The notes under the pieces: generated by a model | Seen by the model: the letters and a program-made list of their open reading frames with translations, nothing else | The model's database searches: none | Told to the model about the DNA's origin: nothing | In this document: positions 58,406-64,000 of the stretch, one piece after another | Layout of the letters: each line of letters begins with the position of its first letter | Numbering within the stretch: position 1 is the stretch's first letter | Assembly (NCBI RefSeq): GCF_035593345.1 | Contig: NZ_CP141606.1 | Location: 4,340,001 to 4,404,000, forward strand | Length of the DNA: 64,000 bases | DNA from: Lelliottia sp. JS-SCA-14 | GTDB taxonomy: Bacteria > Pseudomonadota > Gammaproteobacteria > Enterobacterales > Enterobacteriaceae | Direction: 5' to 3' | Translations under genes and position numbers: made by a program

Positions 58406-59353
58406 GTGTCTAAAAATCTACGTATTATCTTCGCGGGAACTCCTGACTTCGCAGCGCGTCATCTTGACGCGCTGTTATCATCTGGCCACCAGGTTGTTGG
58501 GGTGTTCACTCAGCCCGACCGCCCTGCTGGCCGCGGCAAGAAACTCATGCCGAGCCCGGTCAAAGTCCTGGCGGAAGAGCATGGTTTGCCCGTTTTCCAG
58601 CCCGTCTCTTTACGCCCTCAGGAAAATCAGCAGCTGGTCGCAGACCTGAATGCCGATGTGATGGTGGTCGTGGCATATGGTTTGATTCTGCCAAAAGCGG
58701 TTCTCGATATGCCTCGCCTAGGCTGCATCAACGTGCATGGTTCTCTTCTTCCACGCTGGCGCGGCGCGGCGCCTATTCAGCGTTCGCTCTGGGCGGGTGA
58801 CAGCGAAACCGGCGTCACCATCATGCAGATGGACGTCGGGCTGGATACGGGAGATATGCTGTATAAGCTGGCATGCCCGATCGCTGCGGAAGATACCAGC
58901 GCCACGCTCTACGACAAACTGGCAGACCTGGGCCCGCAGGGGCTCATTGAGACTTTGCAGCAGCTTGCCGATGGCAAAACTCAGCCTGAAGTGCAGGATG
59001 AAAGCCTCGTGACTTATGCTGAAAAGCTCAGTAAAGAAGAGGCGCAAATCGACTGGTCACTTTCCGCTGCCCAGCTAGAGCGCTGCATTCGCGCCTTTAA
59101 TCCCTGGCCGATGAGCTGGATGACTATTGACGATCAGCCGGTGAAAATCTGGAAAGCGTCGGTGATTGATGGCAAATCTCACGCAGAGCCGGGCACCATC
59201 ATTGACGCGAATAAACAGGGAATTCAGGTAGCTACGACTGATGGCATTCTGAATCTGGAGTCGCTACAGCCTGCCGGTAAGAAGGCAATGAGCGCGCAGG
59301 ACCTGCTGAATTCCCGTCGCGAATGGTTTACGCCGGGCAAGCATCTCGGCTGA
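58406..59353 (+). CDS. fmt: Methionyl-tRNA formyltransferase
   Basis: Formylates initiator Met-tRNA using 10-formyl-THF. The 315 residues start at GTG 58406 after CAAGGA, as in E. coli. The formyl-THF motif [15 protein letters not shown] with the catalytic Asn/His/Asp set ([19 protein letters not shown]) is present. It is 24 bases after def. Confidence 0.97.
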   Translation: MSKNLRIIFAGTPDFAARHLDALLSSGHQVVGVFTQPDRPAGRGKKLMPSPVKVLAEEHGLPVFQPVSLRPQENQQLVADLNADVMVVVAYGLILPKAVLDMPRLGCINVHGSLLPRWRGAAPIQRSLWAGDSETGVTIMQMDVGLDTGDMLYKLACPIAAEDTSATLYDKLADLGPQGLIETLQQLADGKTQPEVQDESLVTYAEKLSKEEAQIDWSLSAAQLERCIRAFNPWPMSWMTIDDQPVKIWKASVIDGKSHAEPGTIIDANKQGIQVATTDGILNLESLQPAGKKAMSAQDLLNSRREWFTPGKHLG

Positions 59354-59370
59354 GTGCATTTAATCCTAAG

Positions 59371-59398
59371 GCCCGGAGTTTCCGGGCATTTTTATTTT
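59371..59398 (+). terminator. Hairpin with T-run between fmt and rsmB
   Basis: GCCCGGA pairs with TCCGGGC around a 3-base loop and is followed by ATTTTTATTTT, 18 bases after the fmt stop and just before rsmB. It probably acts as a partial terminator within the operon. Confidence 0.75.
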
Positions 59399-59405
59399 AG
59401 CGGTT

Positions 59406-60692
59406 ATGAAAAAACAAAATCTTCGCAGCATGGCTGCACAGGCCATTGAGAAAGTGGTCGAACAGGGTCAATCCCTGAGCAATATCCTTCCACCGCTTCA
59501 GCAGAAAGTTTCTGATAAAGACAAAGCCCTGCTTCAGGAGTTGTGCTTTGGCGTGCTGCGTACGCTCTCGCAGCAAGAGTGGCTGATCAACAAGCTGATG
59601 TCCCGCCCAATGACGGGCAAGCAGCGCACCATCCATTATTTGATCATGGTCGGCTTCTACCAGCTGCTCCATACGCGCATTCCGCCTCATGCCGCGCTGG
59701 CTGAAACCGTTGAAGGTGCGGTCGCAATCAAACGTCCGCAGTTGAAAGGCTTGATCAATGGCGTATTGCGTCAGTTCCAGCGTCAGCAGGAAGAACTGGT
59801 TGCCGAGTTCAGCCAGTCCGAGCAGCGTTTTCTCCATCCTGAATGGCTGCTTAAGCGCCTGAAAAAAGCCTATCCGCAGCAGTGGGAATCCATTGTTGAA
59901 GCCAATAATCAGCGTCCACCAATGTGGCTGCGTGTTAACCGTATCCACCATACCCGAGATGAATGGCTGGCACTGCTGGAACAGGCAGACATGAATGGTT
60001 TTACTCATGACGCCTATCCCGACGCGGTACGTCTGGCTTCCCCTGCCCCGGTGCAGGCGTTACCTGGCTTTGACCAGGGCTGGGTGACCGTTCAGGACGC
60101 TTCAGCGCAGGGATGTATCACTTATCTGGCGCCACAAAATGGCGAGCGCATCCTGGATCTTTGTGCCGCTCCTGGTGGTAAAACCACGCATATCCTTGAA
60201 GCTGCGCCGCAGGCCAGCGTTCTGGCTGTCGATGTGGACGAGCAACGACTCTCCCGCGTTTACGACAACCTGAAACGCTTGGGTCTTAAAGCTCAGGTTA
60301 AACAGGGTGATGGGCGTACGCCTTCAGAGTGGTGCGGCGACGAGAAATTTGATCGCATACTGTTGGATGCACCTTGCTCCGCAACGGGTGTGATTCGTCG
60401 TCATCCGGATATCAAATGGCTGCGTCGGGATCGTGATATCAACGAGCTGGCCCAACTGCAGAGTGAGATTCTTGATGCCGTCTGGCCGCATCTGAAATCT
60501 GGCGGAACCCTGGTCTACGCAACGTGCTCCGTTCTTCCGGAAGAGAATTCCCAGCAGATTGCGGCATTCCTGAAACGAACTTCTGACGCCGCGTTACACA
60601 CGACAGGCACAGCCGATAATCCTGGCATCCAAAACCTGCCGGGAGCGGAAGAAGGTGATGGCTTCTTTTACGCTAAGCTAATCAAAGCGTGA
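59406..60692 (+). CDS. rsmB: 16S rRNA m5C967 methyltransferase RsmB
   Basis: Methylates C967 of 16S rRNA. Its 428 residues (E. coli 429) have a NusB-like N-terminal domain and a SAM-dependent catalytic domain with [15 protein letters not shown], the motif-[20 protein letters not shown] and the motif-VI cysteine in [11 protein letters not shown]. Confidence 0.97.
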   Translation: MKKQNLRSMAAQAIEKVVEQGQSLSNILPPLQQKVSDKDKALLQELCFGVLRTLSQQEWLINKLMSRPMTGKQRTIHYLIMVGFYQLLHTRIPPHAALAETVEGAVAIKRPQLKGLINGVLRQFQRQQEELVAEFSQSEQRFLHPEWLLKRLKKAYPQQWESIVEANNQRPPMWLRVNRIHHTRDEWLALLEQADMNGFTHDAYPDAVRLASPAPVQALPGFDQGWVTVQDASAQGCITYLAPQNGERILDLCAAPGGKTTHILEAAPQASVLAVDVDEQRLSRVYDNLKRLGLKAQVKQGDGRTPSEWCGDEKFDRILLDAPCSATGVIRRHPDIKWLRRDRDINELAQLQSEILDAVWPHLKSGGTLVYATCSVLPEENSQQIAAFLKRTSDAALHTTGTADNPGIQNLPGAEEGDGFFYAKLIKA

Positions 60693-60714
60693 TGTTGAAA
60701 ACGGGTCGCAAGCT

Positions 60715-62091
60715 ATGAAGATAATCATTCTGGGTGCAGGACAGGTCGGCGGAACGCTGGCCGAAAACCTGGTGGGCGAAAACAACGACATCACGATCGT
60801 TGATACCAATGGCGATCGTCTGCGCGGTTTGCAGGATAAGTTCGATCTGCGTGTGGTTCAGGGTCACGGCTCGCATCCGCGCGTCCTTCGTGAGGCGGGA
60901 GCCGACGATGCTGACATGCTGGTTGCCGTAACCAGTTCAGATGAAACAAATATGGTGGCCTGCCAGGTCGCCTATTCGTTATTCAACACCCCAAACCGCA
61001 TTGCGCGTATTCGCTCGCCGGATTACGTGCGTGATGCAGAAAAGCTCTTCAATTCCGAAGCGGTGCCCATTGATCATCTCATCGCCCCGGAACAGCTGGT
61101 GATCGACAGTATTTATCGTCTGATTGAGTACCCTGGCGCACTGCAGGTGGTGAATTTTGCCGAAGGGAAAGTCAGCCTCGCCGTGGTGAAAGCCTATTAT
61201 GGCGGCCCGTTGATTGGTAATGCGTTATCCACTATGCGCGAGCACATGCCACATATCGATACCCGCGTGGCAGCGATATTCCGCCATGACCGTCCTATTC
61301 GTCCGCAGGGCTCGACCATTGTTGAGGCAGGCGATGAGGTGTTCTTTATTGCCGCGTCACAGCATATTCGTGCGGTCATGAGCGAACTTCAGCGCCTGGA
61401 AAAACCCTATAAGCGCATTATGCTGGTTGGCGGCGGGAATATCGGCGCTGGCCTGGCGCATCGTCTGGAAAAAGATTACAGCGTGAAGTTGATCGAACGC
61501 GATCAGCAGCGCGCCGCAGAGCTGGCAGAAAAATTACAGAATACGATCGTATTCTACGGCGATGCCTCGGATCAGGAATTGCTGGCAGAAGAACATATCG
61601 ATCAAGTTGATCTGTTTATTGCCGTCACCAACGACGATGAAGCGAATATCATGTCGGCCATGCTGGCAAAACGCATGGGCGCTAAAAAAGTCATGGTACT
61701 TATTCAGCGCAAGGCCTACGTCGATCTTGTGCAAGGTAGCGTGATTGATATTGCGATTTCACCGCAGCAGGCCACTATTTCAGCGCTGCTTAGCCATGTC
61801 CGTAAAGCTGATATTGTGGGTGTATCCTCTCTGCGCCGTGGTGTTGCTGAGGCAATTGAAGCCGTAGCGCATGGGGATGAAACGACCTCACGCGTGGTGG
61901 GCCGCTCAATTGATGAAATAAAACTTCCTCCGGGTACAATTATCGGCGCCGTGGTGCGCGGGAATGATGTCATGATCGCCAATGATAATTTGCGCATCGA
62001 ACAGGGTGACCACGTCATTATGTTCCTGACAGATAAAAAGTTTATTACCGACGTCGAACGTTTGTTCCAGCCAAGTCCTTTCTTCCTGTAA
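60715..62091 (+). CDS. trkA: Trk potassium uptake regulator TrkA
   Basis: A cytosolic NAD-binding regulator of the TrkG/TrkH potassium channels. Its 458 residues hold two RCK halves, each with a Rossmann glycine motif ([15 protein letters not shown] and [16 protein letters not shown]) and a C-terminal TrkA_C domain. Length equals E. coli. It follows rsmB by 22 bases and is followed by a terminator. Confidence 0.97.
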   Translation: MKIIILGAGQVGGTLAENLVGENNDITIVDTNGDRLRGLQDKFDLRVVQGHGSHPRVLREAGADDADMLVAVTSSDETNMVACQVAYSLFNTPNRIARIRSPDYVRDAEKLFNSEAVPIDHLIAPEQLVIDSIYRLIEYPGALQVVNFAEGKVSLAVVKAYYGGPLIGNALSTMREHMPHIDTRVAAIFRHDRPIRPQGSTIVEAGDEVFFIAASQHIRAVMSELQRLEKPYKRIMLVGGGNIGAGLAHRLEKDYSVKLIERDQQRAAELAEKLQNTIVFYGDASDQELLAEEHIDQVDLFIAVTNDDEANIMSAMLAKRMGAKKVMVLIQRKAYVDLVQGSVIDIAISPQQATISALLSHVRKADIVGVSSLRRGVAEAIEAVAHGDETTSRVVGRSIDEIKLPPGTIIGAVVRGNDVMIANDNLRIEQGDHVIMFLTDKKFITDVERLFQPSPFFL

Positions 62092-62096
62092 TGGCT

Positions 62097-62122
62097 AAAG
62101 GTGCTCAATTGGGCACCTTTTT
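62097..62122 (+). terminator. Terminator after trkA
   Basis: AAAGGTGC pairs with GCACCTTT and is followed by Ts, six bases past the trkA stop. Confidence 0.88.
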
Positions 62123-62237
62123 CTATTAACCCTCTATTTTATAATGCTTAGGTTTTCATAACGATTATTTATCCTCAATGGAAATTAGCTAATGATTTGT
62201 TAAACTTAGGATCGTTAGCTGGCTCAAGGAGAATAAA

Positions 62238-62651
62238 ATGAGTGTTATTAAAGAATTTCGCGAATTTGCAATGCGCGGGAATGTAGTGGATTTGGCAGTG
62301 GGTGTCATTATCGGTGCGGCATTCGGTAAGATTGTTTCGTCTTTGGTTGCCGATATCATTATGCCACCGCTAGGACTGTTAATTGGGGGAGTCGATTTCA
62401 AACAATTTGCCGTCACTCTCAGGGATGCTCAGGGCGATATCCCTGCTGTTGTGATGCACTATGGCGTATTTATTCAGAACATTTTTGACTTTTTGATCGT
62501 GGCCTTCGCTATCTTTATGGCGATTAAACTCATCAACAAACTCAACCGTAAAAAAGAAGAGCCTGCGGCTGCGCCACCGGCACCGACCAAAGAAGAAGTA
62601 CTGCTGACTGAAATTCGCGACCTGTTAAAAGAGCAGAACAGTCGCCCTTAA
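62238..62651 (+). CDS. mscL: Large-conductance mechanosensitive channel MscL
   Basis: A pentameric pore that opens on hypo-osmotic shock. Its 137 residues have the N-terminal [33 protein letters not shown] and a second helix ([19 protein letters not shown]). A charged proline-rich C-terminus follows. Its stop is one base from the end of arfA on the other strand. Confidence 0.98.
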   Translation: MSVIKEFREFAMRGNVVDLAVGVIIGAAFGKIVSSLVADIIMPPLGLLIGGVDFKQFAVTLRDAQGDIPAVVMHYGVFIQNIFDFLIVAFAIFMAIKLINKLNRKKEEPAAAPPAPTKEEVLLTEIRDLLKEQNSRP

Positions 62652-62867
62652 TCAGGCCCATAAAGCCAGAAGGCCAGTGGTAAAAAAGTGAATCACTTTC
62701 TTGCCACTGGCCTCCCAGTTACCCCGCTTGCCGTGTTTCCCTTTGCGAAGATAACTTCCTTTCCCTTTTTTATTCTTTTCGACGCGCTGCCGAAACAGTG
62801 GATCGTGTAACAACGCCTCAATCGCATTGTCATTAATTTGCCCCTTCGTATGCTGATAGCGGCTCAT
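62652..62867 (-). CDS. arfA: Alternative ribosome-rescue factor ArfA
   Basis: Rescues ribosomes stalled on non-stop mRNAs when tmRNA fails, by recruiting RF2. Its 71 residues (E. coli 72) begin [20 protein letters not shown] and carry the basic [24 protein letters not shown] 62867 has GGAGG before it; an earlier in-frame start is rejected. A long hairpin inside the 3' third of the gene matches the known design in which the mRNA is cut or ended early so that tmRNA controls ArfA level. Confidence 0.94.
   Translation of the reverse strand: MSRYQHTKGQINDNAIEALLHDPLFRQRVEKNKKGKGSYLRKGKHGKRGNWEASGKKVIHFFTTGLLALWA
62672..62712 (-). promoter_or_regulatory. Hairpin within the arfA coding region
   Basis: GGCCAGTGG.AA.AAAGTGA at 62672-62692 pairs with TCACTTTCTTGCCACTGGCC at 62693-62712, an almost continuous 20-bp stem encoding about codons 52-65. 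In E. coli RNase III cleavage or termination at this stem makes the arfA mRNA non-stop. Confidence 0.85.
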
Positions 62868-62924
62868 AAATCCTCCAGATTGTGAGTAAAATCGGCGCGA
62901 GTGTAGATCCACGCGTACTAAAAA

Positions 62925-63350
62925 TCAACAGCCGCGCTGTATTCCGCTGGCCCCCTGCTCGAGAGTCTCAAGGATCGAACAGTAAATGCTACTGTGGGCG
63001 GTACCGCAACAGGCGTCATTCAGGCGTTGCAGCGAGCGCTGCATGGTTTGCAGCTCTTCTATACGCGCTTCCACCTCAGTCAGCCTGGCCTGAACAATGC
63101 TTTTCGACTCCTGGCAGGTGTGATGCTCGGGATCAATACGGATCGAAAGCAATTCCCGGATCGACTCGAGCGTAAAACCAAGTTGCCGTGCATAGCGAAT
63201 AAACTTAAGTCGCTGAAGGTCCTTTTCCGTATAGAGACGAAAACCACCCTCTGTGCGCACTTCATGCTCCATCATCTGCTGCTTTTCATAATAGCGGATG
63301 GTGTCTGGCGTAACGTCTGCAAGCTTTGCGAGTTCCCCGATGCGATACAT
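62925..63350 (-). CDS. zntR: Zinc-responsive activator ZntR
   Basis: A MerR-family regulator that activates zntA zinc export. Its 141 residues equal E. coli. An N-terminal MerR helix-turn-helix (YRIGELAKLADVTPDTIRYYEKQQMM) precedes a dimer helix and metal-binding Cys/His residues (PEHHTCQESK and DACCGTAHSS). It is 3 bases after yhdN. Confidence 0.96.
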   Translation of the reverse strand: MYRIGELAKLADVTPDTIRYYEKQQMMEHEVRTEGGFRLYTEKDLQRLKFIRYARQLGFTLESIRELLSIRIDPEHHTCQESKSIVQARLTEVEARIEELQTMQRSLQRLNDACCGTAHSSIYCSILETLEQGASGIQRGC

Positions 63351-63353
63351 GAG

Positions 63354-63722
63354 CTAGTCCTCTTTGGGTGCCCTGAACAAACGATCCGAATAATCACCAT
63401 GTAGAAAATCTGTATTGACCCCGGCTTGCTGCAATTTTAGCTCGACCAGCGTCAACCGACGACGTATTTCCTGTGCTTCGGGAGCATCAGGTTTAATGCT
63501 GTTAAGCAAATCGGCCAGAGCGAGTGCATCCTTACGATTTTCCAGCTCCGGTGGAAGGCAACCTGCATTTTTTAACAACCGGTAGGCCGAACGTAATTCC
63601 GCAGGGACAAAAGTATCGTCATCAAGCGTCAGCGGTTGGCCGGTACCTGGAAGATCGCTAAATTCGCCATTGCGCTGGGCATCCAGGATATGACGTTCTG
63701 CCCATTGATCAAGCAGCCACAT
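63354..63722 (-). CDS. yhdN: DnaJ-homologue-like protein YhdN (DUF1992)
   Basis: A 122-residue protein with the family start MWLLDQWAERHILDAQRNGEFSDLPGTGQPL. It is conserved beside zntR and rplQ in enterics. Function unknown; a link to the eukaryotic DNAJC28 family is by similarity only. Confidence 0.93.
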   Translation of the reverse strand: MWLLDQWAERHILDAQRNGEFSDLPGTGQPLTLDDDTFVPAELRSAYRLLKNAGCLPPELENRKDALALADLLNSIKPDAPEAQEIRRRLTLVELKLQQAGVNTDFLHGDYSDRLFRAPKED

Positions 63723-63787
63723 CGTAAAACCCCGAAGATATGAAGAGTGGATTCAGACAGTGTAGAGAAGGGATGATTCAGTGGATA

Positions 63788-63811
63788 TAAAAAAACCCGC
63801 CGAAGCGGGTT
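63788..63811 (-). terminator. Terminator after rplQ
   Basis: On the minus strand AACCCGC pairs with GCGGGTT around TTCG and a long T-run follows. It ends the ribosomal alpha operon. Confidence 0.9.
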
Positions 63812-63829
63812 CTTTTACGTTACTACAGA

Positions 63830-64000
<171 letters not shown>

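Overview
The window is a core-chromosome segment of an Enterobacteriaceae genome. Gene order, protein lengths and residue patterns match the degQ-to-rplQ region around E. coli rrnD. Several gene contents differ from E. coli K-12: an alpha-carbonic anhydrase by prmA, msrPQ by aroQ, yagU by tldD, a semialdehyde dehydrogenase by aaeB, and an MHYT-GGDEF-EAL gene by acrS. Together these suggest Enterobacter or a close relative (Lelliottia, Leclercia, Klebsiella/Kosakonia). I cannot fix the species by reading. All recognised genes are intact except degQ and rplQ, which are cut by the window edges. I found no phage, transposase, integrase or CRISPR array.

Layout. 1-1732: envelope-stress proteases degQ (3' end) and degS. 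1790-3604: mdh and, divergently, argR with its own ARG boxes. 3979-4956: two tandem yhcN-like stress proteins and the barstar-like yhcO. 5005-10821: an aldehyde dehydrogenase, the aromatic-acid efflux operon aaeXAB and its LysR regulator aaeR. 11005-19107: yagU, then tldD, yhdP, rng and maf (yhdE) on the minus strand. 19119-23963: mreD, mreC, mreB (cell shape) and csrD. 24146-26798: acuI and the periplasmic methionine sulfoxide repair pair msrPQ. 27033-31126: aroQ, accBC (fatty acid synthesis), yhdT, panF. 31138-34522: prmA, a periplasmic carbonic anhydrase, dusB, fis. 34705-42929: yhdU, a c-di-GMP turnover protein, acrS, the acrEF efflux pump genes, yhdV. 43408-47562: yhdWXYZ amino-acid ABC importer, behind what reads as a sigma-54 promoter.

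47627-53276 is a minus-strand rRNA operon at the rrnD position: 16S, tRNA-Glu, 23S, 5S, tRNA-Thr, 5S, with P1/P2 promoters, boxA sites and a terminator. Its spacer carries tRNA-Glu where E. coli rrnD has tRNA-Ile and tRNA-Ala. 53429-57743: yrdA, then a tight minus-strand set running dprA, smg, yrdD, tsaC, aroE, yrdB. 57872-62091: def, fmt, rsmB, trkA. 62238-64000: mscL, the ribosome-rescue gene arfA with its internal hairpin, zntR, yhdN and the end of rplQ.

I looked for a novel system and did not find one. The more interesting points are lineage-specific gene insertions, the rRNA spacer swap, paired base changes between the two 5S genes, the sigma-54/NtrC-like architecture before yhdW, and several unexplained inverted repeats.
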